NCBI RefSeq assembly: GCF_963678195.1
Contig: NZ_OY782759.1
Span: 1,736,001-1,800,000, forward strand
Source: an uncultured Hyphomonas sp.
GTDB lineage: Bacteria; Pseudomonadota; Alphaproteobacteria; Caulobacterales; Hyphomonadaceae
Direction of reading: 5' to 3'
Length of the DNA: 64,000 bases
The notes beneath the pieces are model-generated. The model did no database searches. It was not told the origin of the DNA and saw only the letters and a list, made by a program, of their open reading frames with translations. Of this stretch, positions 41,352-52,292 are shown in pieces (position 1 is the stretch's first letter; each line of letters begins with the position of its first letter). Both the position numbers and the translations under genes were made by a program.

Positions 41352-43523
41352 ATGGCCGTCGCCCGGATTCTCTTTCCCATGCCCCTGCCGGAGCCGTTTG
41401 ACTATGCGGTGCCGGACGATCTGGATGTGTCCGAAGGCAGCTATGTTGCTGCGCCGCTGGGCAAGCATCAGCGGCTGGGAATCGTTGTTGAAATGCTGGG
41501 CGATGAGATGGCGGAGGGCCGCACGCTGAAGGCCGTGTCGGACGTGTATCCCACGCCGCCGATGACAAAGGCGATGCGGGATTTCCTCGCCTTCGCCGCG
41601 CGCTACACGGTGAGCCATCCGGGCCATTTGCTGTCCATGGCGCTCCGGGCGCGGGCCGGCCTGTTGCCGTCACCGACCGAGACCGTGTTCACCGCGACCG
41701 GCGAGGCGCCGCCGCGCATGACCGAGGCGCGCGCAAAGGTGCTGGACGTGATGGCCGCCGCGTACGACCCCATGACAGCCGCGCAGATCGCGGAGGCGGC
41801 TGGCGTGTCGTCCGGCGTGGTGAAGGGGCTGGCCGAGGCGGGCGCGCTGCGGGCGATTGACGTGCCGACCGACCCGCCTTTCCCGCCGGTCGATCCGGAC
41901 CTGCCGGGTGCGAACCTGACTGCGGAGCAGGCCGAGGCGGCAGACGCGCTGCGCGAGGCGGTCCGTGAAAACACATTCCACACCTTCCTGATCGACGGGG
42001 TCACCGGCTCCGGCAAGACGGAGGTCTATTTCGAGGCCATTGCCGAAGCGTTGAAGGCGGATCCGGAAGCGCAGGTGCTCGTCCTGCTGCCGGAGATCGC
42101 GCTGACGCAGGCGATCCTGTCCCGTTTTACGGCGCGATTCGGCGCTGCGCCCGCGCCCTGGCATTCCGGCCTGTCGGACAAGGAGCGCCGGCGGACCTGG
42201 CGTGAGACGGCGCATGGCAGGGCCCGCATCGTGATCGGCGCCCGGTCGGCCCTGTTCCTGCCGTTCCGGAAACTGAAACTGATCATCGTGGACGAGGAAC
42301 ACGATGGCAGTTTCAAGCAGGAAGACGGCGTGACCTATCACGCCCGCGACATGTCCGTGATGCGCGGCAAGCTGGAGGAGGCGGTGGTGGTGCTCGCCTC
42401 GGCGACGCCGGCGCTGGAGACAGTCGTGAATGCCGAGATGGGACGCTACACGCGGCTGAAACTGTCCGCGCGGCCGGGCGCGGCGCGGCTGCCGGATGTG
42501 GAACTGGTGGACCTGCGGGCAGATCCGCCGGGCAAAGGCATGTGGCTGTCTTCGCGGCTGGTGCATGAGATGCAGGTGACGCTGGAAGCGGGCGAGCAGT
42601 CGCTGCTGTTCCTGAACCGGCGGGGCTATGCACCGCTGGTCATCTGCAAGGCGTGCGGGGAGCGGCTGAAGACGCCCGGCACGGAGAACTGGCTGACGGA
42701 GCACCGCTATACCAACCGGCTGGTCTGTCATGTCACAGGCTATTCCATCCTGAAGCCGCAGAAATGCCCGCATTGCGGGGCAGTCGATTCGCTGATGGGC
42801 GTCGGCCCCGGCGTGGAGCGCGTGGCTGAAGAGGTGCGGGTCCTGATGCCGGAGGCGCGGATCGAGATATTCTCCTCCGACACGGCGCAGGGCGGCGAGG
42901 CGACACGCGGCATTGTCGAGCGGATGGAGCAGGGCGAGATCGATGTGCTGATCGGCACGCAGATCGTGGCCAAGGGGCATAACTTCCCGAATCTCACCCT
43001 TGTGGGTGTCGTGGACGCCGACAGCGGCATGAAGGGCGGAGACCTGCGCGCGGGCGAGCGCACCTATCAGCTGCTGAGCCAGGTGGCTGGCCGGGCAGGG
43101 CGGGCCGAACGGCCAGGCCGCGCGCTGGTACAGACCTATGCGCCGGACAACCCGGCCATGCTGGCGCTCGCCGATGGTGACCGGGACGGCTTCCTCCAGA
43201 TCGAGCGGGATGTGCGGGCGGAGCTCGGCCTGCCGCCCTTCGGCCGGCTGGCGGCCGTTATCCTGTCGGCGCCGTCTGCGGAGATGGTGGATCAGGCCGC
43301 ACGGGACGTGGCAGCGCTGGCGCCGAATGGGCAGGGAATCGAGCTGTTTGGCCCGGCCCCGGCGCCGATCACCGTGCTGCGCGGGCGGCACAGGCGGCGA
43401 TTCCTGGTGAAGTCCCCCCGAAATGTCGACCTGTCGGCCTATATGACGGCCTGGCTGGCGAAGATTAAGTTGCCGGCGCCGGTTCGCCTGTCTGTCGATA
43501 TCGACCCTTATTCGTTCCTCTGA
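41352..43523 (+). CDS. priA: primosomal protein N' (PriA), replication-restart helicase
   Basis: This 723-residue helicase has the N-terminal 3'-DNA-binding domain, Walker A DGVTGSGKTEVY (about residue 216), the DEEH box VDEEHDGSFKQ (about 314), and motifs V/VI around IGTQIVAKGHNFPN and VAGRAGRAERPG. It reloads DnaB at collapsed forks. The zinc region is odd. Cys432, Cys435, Cys472 and Cys475 match one zinc site of E. coli PriA. Three ligands of the other site are Thr (441, 444, 462), leaving only Cys459. All eight positions align with a constant offset of four. Confidence 0.95.
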   Translation: MAVARILFPMPLPEPFDYAVPDDLDVSEGSYVAAPLGKHQRLGIVVEMLGDEMAEGRTLKAVSDVYPTPPMTKAMRDFLAFAARYTVSHPGHLLSMALRARAGLLPSPTETVFTATGEAPPRMTEARAKVLDVMAAAYDPMTAAQIAEAAGVSSGVVKGLAEAGALRAIDVPTDPPFPPVDPDLPGANLTAEQAEAADALREAVRENTFHTFLIDGVTGSGKTEVYFEAIAEALKADPEAQVLVLLPEIALTQAILSRFTARFGAAPAPWHSGLSDKERRRTWRETAHGRARIVIGARSALFLPFRKLKLIIVDEEHDGSFKQEDGVTYHARDMSVMRGKLEEAVVVLASATPALETVVNAEMGRYTRLKLSARPGAARLPDVELVDLRADPPGKGMWLSSRLVHEMQVTLEAGEQSLLFLNRRGYAPLVICKACGERLKTPGTENWLTEHRYTNRLVCHVTGYSILKPQKCPHCGAVDSLMGVGPGVERVAEEVRVLMPEARIEIFSSDTAQGGEATRGIVERMEQGEIDVLIGTQIVAKGHNFPNLTLVGVVDADSGMKGGDLRAGERTYQLLSQVAGRAGRAERPGRALVQTYAPDNPAMLALADGDRDGFLQIERDVRAELGLPPFGRLAAVILSAPSAEMVDQAARDVAALAPNGQGIELFGPAPAPITVLRGRHRRRFLVKSPRNVDLSAYMTAWLAKIKLPAPVRLSVDIDPYSFL

Positions 43524-43921
43524 AGGCGTGGATCCGGTGTTTCCGCTTCCATGACCGTATCCCTTTCAGTGCAGAGGACGCGGAGGAGATGACTGGCCGT
43601 CTGGCCCGGCCCGGCTTCCCCGGAAGTGAGTCGGGAACCGGGCGCTGAGCCATCGCCCCGACCGGCCGGGATTGTGCGTATCTGCGATGCTGAGCCGGTC
43701 TCAATATTTCCTTTGAATCTATTGGTTTCGCGGGCACATTGTCATAATTGTCATTTCGCCGCAGACATTGGCGCCACGCCTGTGTTGTCAGGTCAGATGA
43801 CTGATGCTAAGCGGCGCACAGTTTTCATGGGCGCGGGCAATTCGCACGCAGCCCTGTTTGCTGTTTTCGGGCCAGACCGCCCACCTGAACATGGACGAAG
43901 AGACCCTTGGCTGGATCAAAG
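43524..43921 (+). other. 398-base region between priA and the F1 operon
   Basis: Short open frames exist on both strands (for example plus 43626-43925) but none has a ribosome site, recognisable domain or convincing codon use. The right half (about 43690-43780) is AT-richer, with ATTGTCATAATTGTCATTT, and probably carries the atpHAGDC promoter. I could not assign exact boxes. Confidence 0.5.
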
Positions 43922-44467
43922 ATGACACATGCGAACGAAGCCGCACGCCGCTATGCGAGCGCGCTCTTCGAACTCGCGCAGGACAAAGGCGAACTCGCCA
44001 ATGTCTATAAGGATTTCAAAGCTTTCGCCGAAATGGTGAAAGGCTCTGATGATCTGGCGCTTCTGCTGGATTCTCCGGCTTTCTCCCGTGAAGAGAAGGT
44101 GAAGGCGGCGGGCGAACTCACAGCGAAGGCCGGTCTCTCCGGCCTTTTTGGAAAATTCGTCGGCACGATGGCGCAGAACGGCCGTTCGGGCGACATCCTC
44201 GGTGCCGCAATCGCTTTTGATGAGCTTTACGCACAACAGCGCGGCGTGAAGCGCGCTCTTGTGCGCACCGCAAAGGAAATGACCGGCGCAGAGCGCCAGC
44301 GCATTGAATCAATCCTCGCCAAGGCCGTTGGCGGCGAGGTCGAACTTACCAGCGAGGTTGACGCCTCGCTCATCGGCGGCATCCAGCTGCGCATCGGGTC
44401 TCAGCTCGTTGACGCAAGCCTTGCCGCCAAACTGGAACGCATGAACACCGCCATGAAGGGAGCTTAG
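43922..44467 (+). CDS. atpH: F0F1 ATP synthase subunit delta
   Basis: This 181-residue protein joins the F1 head to the peripheral stalk. The N-terminal helical domain begins [17 protein letters not shown] and the C-terminal part has the family's [20 protein letters not shown]. It is the first gene of the operon delta-alpha-gamma-beta-epsilon, the usual alphaproteobacterial arrangement in which the Fo genes lie elsewhere. The ATG at 43922 gives the expected N-terminus; an in-frame TTG at 43907 would add five residues and cannot be excluded. Confidence 0.96.
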   Translation: MTHANEAARRYASALFELAQDKGELANVYKDFKAFAEMVKGSDDLALLLDSPAFSREEKVKAAGELTAKAGLSGLFGKFVGTMAQNGRSGDILGAAIAFDELYAQQRGVKRALVRTAKEMTGAERQRIESILAKAVGGEVELTSEVDASLIGGIQLRIGSQLVDASLAAKLERMNTAMKGA

Positions 44468-44474
44468 TCGCTCG

Positions 44475-46010
44475 ATGGATATCTCAGCAGCAGAAATTTC
44501 GGGCATCCTGAAGTCGCAGATCGAGAATTTCGGCGTTGAAGCCGAAGTCTCCGATGTCGGTCAGGTTCTGTCAGTGGGCGACGGTATCGCCCGTATCTAC
44601 GGCCTCGACAGCGTTCAGGCCGGCGAAATGGTCGAATTCGACGGCGGCATCAAAGGCATGGCGCTGAACCTTGAAAGCGACAATGTCGGCGTTGTGATCT
44701 TCGGCGACGACCGCGACATCAAAGAAGGCGACACCGTCAAGCGCCTCGACGAAATCGTGTCGGCACCGGTCGGCAAGGCTCTGCTGGGCCGCGTCGTGGA
44801 TGCCCTCGGTAACCCGATTGATGGCAAAGGCGCGCTGGAAAACGTTGCTGCACGTGAACGCGTGGACGTGAAAGCGCCGGGCATCATCCCGCGTAAGTCT
44901 GTTGACGAGCCGATGATGACGGGCCTGAAAGCCATCGACGGGATGATCCCGGTTGGCCGCGGCCAGCGCGAGCTGGTCATCGGTGACCGCCAGACCGGCA
45001 AGACCGCGATCTGCATCGACACCATTCTGAACCAGAAGGCGACCAATGACGCCGCCAAGGACGACAGCGAAAAGCTGTTCTGCGTCTACGTCGCCATCGG
45101 CCAGAAGCGCTCCACGGTGGCCCAGGTCGTCAAGACGCTCGAAGAGCGCGGCGCCCTCGACTACACGATCATCGTGACCGCGACGGCATCCGAACCGGCC
45201 CCGCTGCAATACCTCGCACCGTTCACCGGTTGCGCCATGGGCGAATGGTTCCGTGACAACGGCATGCATGCCCTGATCATCTATGATGACCTTTCCAAGC
45301 AAGCCGTTGCATATCGTCAGATGTCCCTGCTGCTGCGCCGCCCGCCGGGCCGCGAAGCTTATCCGGGTGACGTGTTCTACCTGCACTCGCGCCTTCTGGA
45401 GCGCGCTGCGAAGCTGAACGAGGACAATGGCAATGGTTCGCTGACGGCCCTGCCGATCATTGAAACCCAGGCCAACGACGTGTCGGCCTATATTCCGACG
45501 AACGTGATCTCGATCACCGACGGCCAGATCTTCCTTGAGACGGACCTGTTCTACCAGGGTATCCGCCCGGCCGTGAACGTCGGTCTGTCGGTGTCGCGCG
45601 TGGGCTCTGCCGCCCAGACGAAAGCGATGAAGAAGGTTGCAGGCTCGATGAAGGGTGAACTCGCCCAGTATCGTGAGATGGCCGCCTTCGCGAAATTCGG
45701 TTCCGACCTCGACGCCGCCACCCAGCGCCTGCTGAACCGTGGTGCCCGTCTGACCGAGCTCCTCAAGCAGCCGCAATACTCGCCGCTTCTGATGGAAGAG
45801 CAGGTCTGTGTGATCTACGCCGGTACGCGTGGTTACCTCGACAAGGTCGACCTGAAGGACGTCACCCGCTACGAGAAAGAACTGCTGGTTCATCTCCGCG
45901 GTGCGAACAAAGACCTGCTGGCCAAGATCGCTTCTGAGAAAGCTCTCAGCGAAGAGATCGAAGCCGGCATCAAGAAGGCCCTGGACGACTTCACTTCGAA
46001 GTTTGCCTGA
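44475..46010 (+). CDS. atpA: F0F1 ATP synthase subunit alpha
   Basis: This 511-residue non-catalytic F1 subunit has the nucleotide-binding P-loop [10 protein letters not shown] (about residue 171) and the signature [20 protein letters not shown] (about 292). The length is typical (about 510). It forms the hexameric head with subunit beta. It starts seven bases after the atpH stop. Confidence 0.99.
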   Translation: MDISAAEISGILKSQIENFGVEAEVSDVGQVLSVGDGIARIYGLDSVQAGEMVEFDGGIKGMALNLESDNVGVVIFGDDRDIKEGDTVKRLDEIVSAPVGKALLGRVVDALGNPIDGKGALENVAARERVDVKAPGIIPRKSVDEPMMTGLKAIDGMIPVGRGQRELVIGDRQTGKTAICIDTILNQKATNDAAKDDSEKLFCVYVAIGQKRSTVAQVVKTLEERGALDYTIIVTATASEPAPLQYLAPFTGCAMGEWFRDNGMHALIIYDDLSKQAVAYRQMSLLLRRPPGREAYPGDVFYLHSRLLERAAKLNEDNGNGSLTALPIIETQANDVSAYIPTNVISITDGQIFLETDLFYQGIRPAVNVGLSVSRVGSAAQTKAMKKVAGSMKGELAQYREMAAFAKFGSDLDAATQRLLNRGARLTELLKQPQYSPLLMEEQVCVIYAGTRGYLDKVDLKDVTRYEKELLVHLRGANKDLLAKIASEKALSEEIEAGIKKALDDFTSKFA

Positions 46011-46046
46011 GCCCCGGACGACTGAGCACGAACTGGAAGGCCTGAC

Positions 46047-46925
46047 ATGCCCAGCCTGAAGGACCTGAAAAACCGGATCTCAAGCGTGAAATCCACGCAG
46101 AAGATCACGAAGGCCATGCAAATGGTGGCCGCGGCGAAGCTGAAGCGCGCGCAGGACGCCGCAACGGCTGCCCGCCCGTATGCCGAACGCATGGCTGCGG
46201 TTCTCGCCAACCTGTCGGCATCCGCCGGCGCAGGCGGACCGAAACTGCTTGCCGGAACCGGCAGCGACCAGACCCATCTGGTTGTCGTCATGACGGCGGA
46301 ACGCGGCCTCGCCGGTGGTTTCAATACCTACACTGCCAAACTCGCCAAGCAGACGATTACCGCGCTGCAGGGTGACGGGAAAACTGTGAAAGTGCTGACC
46401 GTCGGCAAGAAGGGCCGCGAGCAGCTGAAGCGCGACTTCGCCGACCTGTTTGTCGGCCATGTCGACCTGTCTTCCGTGAAAAGTGACGACTTCTCCGAGC
46501 CGGCGATTGCCCTCGGCAAGAACCTCACCACACGGTTCGAAGATGGCGAGTTCGATGTCGCGACGCTGATCTATTCGCAGTTCAAGAACGTGCTGAGCCA
46601 GGTTCCGACCGCGCAGCAACTGATCCCGGCCGCGGCACCTGCCGATGCCGAGACCATCGATCTGGGCAATGCGATCTACCGTTATGAGCCGTCGGAAGAT
46701 GCGATCCTTGAGGCGCTTCTGCCGCGCTATATCAACACGCAGATCCTGTCGGCCCTGCTGGAAGGGTCTGCTGGTTTCTTTGCGAGCCAGATGACCGCCA
46801 TGGATAACGCGACCCGCAATGCCGGCGAGATGATCGACTCGCTGGAACTGCAGTACAACCGCGCACGCCAGGCCCAGATCACCAAAGAACTCATCGAGAT
46901 TATTTCGGGCGCGGAAGCGCTCTAG
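46047..46925 (+). CDS. atpG: F0F1 ATP synthase subunit gamma
   Basis: This 292-residue rotor subunit has the conserved N-terminal helix ([20 protein letters not shown]), the central ERGLAGGFN segment and the C-terminal helix [20 protein letters not shown] ending with EIISGAEAL. It couples proton-driven rotation to the catalytic sites. The gene is 36 bases after atpA and 45 before atpD. Confidence 0.99.
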   Translation: MPSLKDLKNRISSVKSTQKITKAMQMVAAAKLKRAQDAATAARPYAERMAAVLANLSASAGAGGPKLLAGTGSDQTHLVVVMTAERGLAGGFNTYTAKLAKQTITALQGDGKTVKVLTVGKKGREQLKRDFADLFVGHVDLSSVKSDDFSEPAIALGKNLTTRFEDGEFDVATLIYSQFKNVLSQVPTAQQLIPAAAPADAETIDLGNAIYRYEPSEDAILEALLPRYINTQILSALLEGSAGFFASQMTAMDNATRNAGEMIDSLELQYNRARQAQITKELIEIISGAEAL

Positions 46926-48395
<1,470 letters not shown>

Positions 48396-48408
48396 GCGGA
48401 CAGGATAT

Positions 48409-48816
48409 ATGGCCGATAAACTCCACTTCTCGCTCGTTTCGCCCGCGAAAGAGCTCTTCTCCGGCGAGGTCGATCATGTGATCGCACCTGGTTCGGACGG
48501 TGAGTTTGGCGTGCTGGCGCACCATGCGCCCTTCATGACGACGCTGCGCAATGGCGTGGTGCGCGTTCTGGAAGGCGACACGGTCAAGATGCGCATCTTC
48601 GTGCGCGGCGGCTTTGCGGACATCACCTCTGCCGGCCTGACCATCCTGGCTGAAGAAGCCCGCATGCTCGACGACGTGAACGCCGAAGACGTGCAGGCCG
48701 AGATGGACGCCACGCTCCTGAAGATCCAGTCGCTCGACAAGGACGATACCAATCGTTCGATGCTGCAGGAACACTACGACTATCTCGAAAGCCTGAAGGC
48801 TGCTCTGGTCCACTAA
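48409..48816 (+). CDS. atpC: F0F1 ATP synthase subunit epsilon
   Basis: This 135-residue protein has the N-terminal beta-sandwich (FSLVSPAKELFSGEVDHVI, GSDGEFGVLAHHAPFMTTL) and a short C-terminal helical part. It links gamma to the c-ring and can inhibit ATP hydrolysis. It begins 13 bases after atpD and is the last gene of the operon before a strong terminator. Confidence 0.98.
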   Translation: MADKLHFSLVSPAKELFSGEVDHVIAPGSDGEFGVLAHHAPFMTTLRNGVVRVLEGDTVKMRIFVRGGFADITSAGLTILAEEARMLDDVNAEDVQAEMDATLLKIQSLDKDDTNRSMLQEHYDYLESLKAALVH

Positions 48817-48837
48817 GGTGACACCGGAACCGAATTG

Positions 48838-48868
48838 AAAACGCCGCCCGGAAACGGGCGGCGTTTTT
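48838..48868. terminator. bidirectional rho-independent terminator after atpC
   Basis: ACGCCGCCCG (48841-48850), a GAAA tetraloop and CGGGCGGCGT (48855-48864) are followed by T residues on the plus strand and by TTTTC on the minus strand. It can serve both atpC and the convergent crotonase gene. Confidence 0.93.
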
Positions 48869-48888
48869 CATTGCGGCGGTAGGGGCAA

Positions 48889-49680
48889 TCAGTCGCCCGT
48901 GAATTCCGGGTCGCGGCCTTCGAGGAAGGCCTTGATGCCTTCGCGGAAATCGTCGGACCTCTGGAGCAAGGCGAAAGCCTCAAGGTCGCGGTGGGCGGTG
49001 GCCTTTGCCAGCGCAAGCGCTGCCACGTTGACGTCCTGCTTCACCATCTTCAGTGCCGTTGGGGGCAGGCGAGAGGCAGCTGCGGCCACTTCGTGCGCCT
49101 TGTGCATGGCTGTCCCGGCGGGCACGACATGGTCGGCAAGGCCCCAGTTCAGGGCAGTGGCCGCGTCGATCTTTTCACAAAGTCCGGCGATTCGCTTGGC
49201 ACGGGCCGGGCCGACCAGCGCGACGAAGCGGGGGATCGAGCCCCAGCTCATATTCATGCCGCGTTCGACTTCCGGCACATAGAAGACGGAATTCTCGGCG
49301 GCGACGCGCAGGTCGCACGACGTGGCCAACGCCACACCGCCGCCGACGCACCAGCCTTCAATGGCGCAGATGGTCAGCGCGTCCACATTTTCCCAGGCCT
49401 CGCACATGCGCGGACCACGGCGCAGGAGGATCCTCCGTTCCCGGAGGGTTGATTTTGCAGCGCTTGTACCGGCCGGATCTTTCAGGTCCGCGCCCATGGA
49501 AAACTGGTCCGCACGTCCGGTGAGGATGACGGTGGAGATTTCCGGCGCGTCGTGGAATTGAAGGGCCGCCTCGGTCAGGTCCTGCATCAATTGCTGGCTG
49601 AGCGCGTTGGCGCGGGCGCCCGTGTCAAACCGGACAATGGCTGTGCGGCCATCGATATCGGTCTGAACGAGCGAACTCAT
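48889..49680 (-). CDS. enoyl-CoA hydratase/isomerase (crotonase) family protein
   Basis: This 263-residue protein has the crotonase oxyanion-hole segments FSMGADLKD (about residue 60) and EGWCVGGGVALA (about 109). The first catalytic Glu of enoyl-CoA hydratase is kept in VPEVERGM, but the position of the second (around GPARAKRIAG) is not Glu. Simple hydration of enoyl-CoA is therefore doubtful; an isomerase, dehalogenase or thioesterase-like reaction is possible. The start overlaps the stop of the DsbA-fold gene by four bases (ATGA), so the two are co-translated. Confidence 0.86.
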   Translation of the reverse strand: MSSLVQTDIDGRTAIVRFDTGARANALSQQLMQDLTEAALQFHDAPEISTVILTGRADQFSMGADLKDPAGTSAAKSTLRERRILLRRGPRMCEAWENVDALTICAIEGWCVGGGVALATSCDLRVAAENSVFYVPEVERGMNMSWGSIPRFVALVGPARAKRIAGLCEKIDAATALNWGLADHVVPAGTAMHKAHEVAAAASRLPPTALKMVKQDVNVAALALAKATAHRDLEAFALLQRSDDFREGIKAFLEGRDPEFTGD

Positions 49681-50336
49681 GCGGTTTCAGCTGGCGGATG
49701 CTCGGCCGCATGTCTGATGAAGCGCGCGAGCTTTTCAGGCGTTTCGGCGCCCTGTGCCGCAAACTGGCGATTGGCAATGTAGGTCGGCACGCCGGTGATG
49801 CCGACTTCCCGGAAGAATTTCTCTTCGGTGCGGACAGTTTCGACATCAGCATCCGTAGGCAGAAGGTCTGCCACGATTGTGGTGTCGAGATCGATCTGTC
49901 GGGCGATGTCTACCAGAACGCCATGATCGCCAATATCGCGCCCGTCGTGGAAGAAGGCGCGGAACAGCGCTTCCTTTGCAGCGGCGCCCTTGTCCTGCCC
50001 CTGAGCCCAATGGACGAGGCGGTGCGCGTCCAGGCTGTTCGGGCGCCAGCTGATTTCATCGAAACGATAGGGGATGTCCTCGGCTTCACCATAGTCGATC
50101 AGCGCCTGACGCATCGCGCCCGAGCGTTCTTTCGCTTCGGGCGAGCTGAACGCCTTTCGCATATATTCCTTGTAGTCGACCCCGCCCGCTGGAATGGACG
50201 GGTCCAGTTCATAGGGGCGGAACAGGAGTTGTACTTCAACGTCCGGCACCATGGCGATGGCCGCTTCGATACGGCGCTTGCCAAGCCAGCACCACGGACA
50301 GACGAGATCGGAAACCATTTCAATAATAACAGGCAT
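49677..50336 (-). CDS. DsbA-family oxidoreductase, FrnE-like
   Basis: This 219-residue cytoplasmic protein (no signal peptide) has a thioredoxin fold with redox motif CPWC at residues 13-16 (SDLVCPWCWLGKRR) and the cis-Pro loop GITGVPTYI, typical of FrnE/2-hydroxychromene-2-carboxylate isomerase-like DsbA proteins. A disulfide or glutathione-linked redox or isomerase reaction is expected. It is the first gene of a two-gene unit with the crotonase and is divergent from the marR gene, sharing its operator region. Confidence 0.87.
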   Translation of the reverse strand: MPVIIEMVSDLVCPWCWLGKRRIEAAIAMVPDVEVQLLFRPYELDPSIPAGGVDYKEYMRKAFSSPEAKERSGAMRQALIDYGEAEDIPYRFDEISWRPNSLDAHRLVHWAQGQDKGAAAKEALFRAFFHDGRDIGDHGVLVDIARQIDLDTTIVADLLPTDADVETVRTEEKFFREVGITGVPTYIANRQFAAQGAETPEKLARFIRHAAEHPPAETA

Positions 50337-50410
50337 GGCATGAACCTAGGCGCCGCCGCTGGCCGGCGCAACCAGCGAGACCGGCTGATCCGGGGCAACG
50401 GGTTGACCAG

Positions 50411-50450
50411 GCACAATTACACAATTAATTGTACAATAAATTGTGTAGTA
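50411..50450. promoter_or_regulatory. nested palindromic operator between the frnE-like and marR genes
   Basis: TACACAATT (50418-50426) is mirrored by AATTGTGTA (50439-50447). Inside lie two further perfect dyads, ACAATTAATTGT (50421-50432) and ATTGTACAAT (50428-50437). An extra ACAATT sits at 50413. The AT-rich block stands out from GC-rich flanks and ends 16 bases before the marR start, which suits autorepression. Confidence 0.7.
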
Positions 50451-50462
50451 GGTCTGACGTTG

Positions 50463-50948
50463 ATGAACGATACGAATTTTGTCGATTCCCACAGGCTCAG
50501 CGCGGCATTCGTTGCGAACCAGCTTGAACGCCTGGTGGATGTGATTGTGACCCAAGGCAATGACATGCTGGATGCGGCAGGGATTGAGTTTCCCTCCCGT
50601 ACGGTCTCAACAGTCCTGTTTGTGGGAGAAAATGAGCCGGCTTCGACAGCGGATATCGCACGCGCGCTCGGACAGCCTCACCAACTGGCGACGCAACGTG
50701 TCGACCTCCTGATCCAGATCGGCATTATCGAGAGAATTGCTGATCCCGACGATGCCCGCCGGAAACTGCTCCGCCTTACACCGAAAGGGCGAGACCAGTT
50801 TCAGGTCCTCAGCGATCGGTTGGAAAAAGCGGGCCAGGCATTCGGCGCCTTGTTTGCCGAAATTGGATGCGATTTCCCCGCCGCCACCCAGCGTGCCGCC
50901 GCTGCACTCAGGACAACGCCTCTCGTTACACGCATGAAGGCTTTCTGA
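50463..50948 (+). CDS. MarR-family transcriptional regulator
   Basis: This 161-residue protein has the winged-helix pattern of MarR proteins: helices around RTVSTVLFVGENEPASTADIAR (aa 44 onward), recognition helix GQPHQLATQRVDLL, and the wing IERIADPDDARRKLLRLTPKG with its conserved DxR-like D-DARRK turn. It most likely represses its own gene and the divergent frnE-like operon from the palindromic block upstream. The ATG at 50463 gives the right length; the frame is open far upstream but over the divergent gene. One base separates its stop from the next start. Confidence 0.9.
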   Translation: MNDTNFVDSHRLSAAFVANQLERLVDVIVTQGNDMLDAAGIEFPSRTVSTVLFVGENEPASTADIARALGQPHQLATQRVDLLIQIGIIERIADPDDARRKLLRLTPKGRDQFQVLSDRLEKAGQAFGALFAEIGCDFPAATQRAAAALRTTPLVTRMKAF

Positions 50949-50949
50949 C

Positions 50950-52254
50950 ATGACCAGACTTGCAGGTCCCCTTATCTCGGTCGCGTGGCTTGTCCTCGCA
51001 ATGGTGCTGTCGGGCTGTGCTTCGTCCCCCAATACTGAATCGGACAAAACCGTCTGGAGCCGGGCCGAACTCGAATCCGATCTGGATGCCTGGCTGGACT
51101 GGACGCGGTCGACCCATCCGGCGTTTGAGCAAAGCGTCGACCCGGATGCATTTGAGCGCCAGCTCAAACAGGTTCGCGGGGAGCTTCGCGATGGAATGGA
51201 AACTTCGGAAGCATGGTATGTCTTTGCGCAACTGAACCCGGTCCTGAAGGATGCGCATTTGGGGTTGGAGTTGCCTGCGATCGATCCTGATCTCGAACCC
51301 TGGCGGGCCAGGATTGAGAATGGGCATGCTTATGTTCCGGTACAGGCACCGGACAAGAAACGTCAGGAGATTGTCGCGGTTGATGGCGTTTCCGTACCGG
51401 AGATGATCGCGCGGACATTGCCGCTGATCCGCGGCGAATCCGATGCATTAAGGCAGCGCATTCTGGAGCTTCGTTTTCGGGAATTGGTGATGCTGAATCT
51501 CGATGGTGAGGCACCTGTGGAGTTTCGGCTGCAGTCAGGGGACGGAGCCGAACACGTCGTATCCGAGATAAATTCCGCCACCCCGGAGTCCGGTGGCAGT
51601 CCTTTCAGCCTGTCGTTTCTCGATTCTACAGCGATCATGAGGATTGATACGTTCGAGAAGGACTTCGATGCGGAATTCGCCAATTTCGTTGACGAGAGTT
51701 TTGCCAAGATCGCCTCTGAACAAGCCACGCAGCTGATCATTGATCTGCGAGGTAATGGCGGCGGGGCGCATGAGGTATCAGATCGGCTGCTCAATTATCT
51801 GACCTCTGAGCGTTACACACCAATTTCCGCTGTTCGCGCACGCGTCACCGAAGCGAACATGGCTCAGATTCCGGGAGCAAAGCCCGGAGATGTCGTGGAG
51901 ATGCCATTTGCACAATGGGTTGAGCCTGAAAGCAGCCTGAAACACCGGTTCGATGGAGACGTCGTGGTTCTCATTGGCCCGGCGACTTATTCGCAGGCCA
52001 TCGTCTTTTCAACCACTGTCCAGGATTACCAGATTGGTTTGATCGCCGGCGAAGAGACGGCAGGCAAGGCCAATCAAACCGCTCAGGTCCAGCACTTCGA
52101 ATTACCGAATACGGGGTTCCGTGTTCGCGCGCCCCTCTACGTGCTGACCCGGTCTTCTGGTCAGGAGACAGGGAGAGGGGTTATGCCGGACCTTCTCATC
52201 CCGAATGTGGAGAACCGTCCAATCGATCAGGTGAAAAATGATATTGATCAGTAG
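50950..52254 (+). CDS. S41-family peptidase lipoprotein
   Basis: This 434-residue protein has a lipoprotein signal with lipobox LSGC (residues 20-23 region). It then has an N-terminal helical part and a C-terminal S41 tail-specific protease domain: IIDLRGNGGG, the nucleophile Ser in IGPATYSQAIVFS, and EETAGKANQT, where Lys could be the base. No clear PDZ domain is visible. It probably acts in the periplasm on unknown proteins. It begins one base after the marR stop, so it belongs to the MarR-controlled unit. Confidence 0.85.
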   Translation: MTRLAGPLISVAWLVLAMVLSGCASSPNTESDKTVWSRAELESDLDAWLDWTRSTHPAFEQSVDPDAFERQLKQVRGELRDGMETSEAWYVFAQLNPVLKDAHLGLELPAIDPDLEPWRARIENGHAYVPVQAPDKKRQEIVAVDGVSVPEMIARTLPLIRGESDALRQRILELRFRELVMLNLDGEAPVEFRLQSGDGAEHVVSEINSATPESGGSPFSLSFLDSTAIMRIDTFEKDFDAEFANFVDESFAKIASEQATQLIIDLRGNGGGAHEVSDRLLNYLTSERYTPISAVRARVTEANMAQIPGAKPGDVVEMPFAQWVEPESSLKHRFDGDVVVLIGPATYSQAIVFSTTVQDYQIGLIAGEETAGKANQTAQVQHFELPNTGFRVRAPLYVLTRSSGQETGRGVMPDLLIPNVENRPIDQVKNDIDQ

Positions 52255-52292
52255 GCGGCAGAAACCAGTGCGCCGGATCTGACCGTGCCGCG

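Noticed and set aside
41670-43391. Long minus-strand open frame antisense to priA
   Set aside because: PriA motifs on the plus strand are unmistakable; the antisense product is Arg/His-rich low-quality sequence.
43626-43925. Plus-strand 99-codon frame before atpH
   Set aside because: It has no ribosome site or recognisable motif and overlaps the atpH start; it is probably chance.
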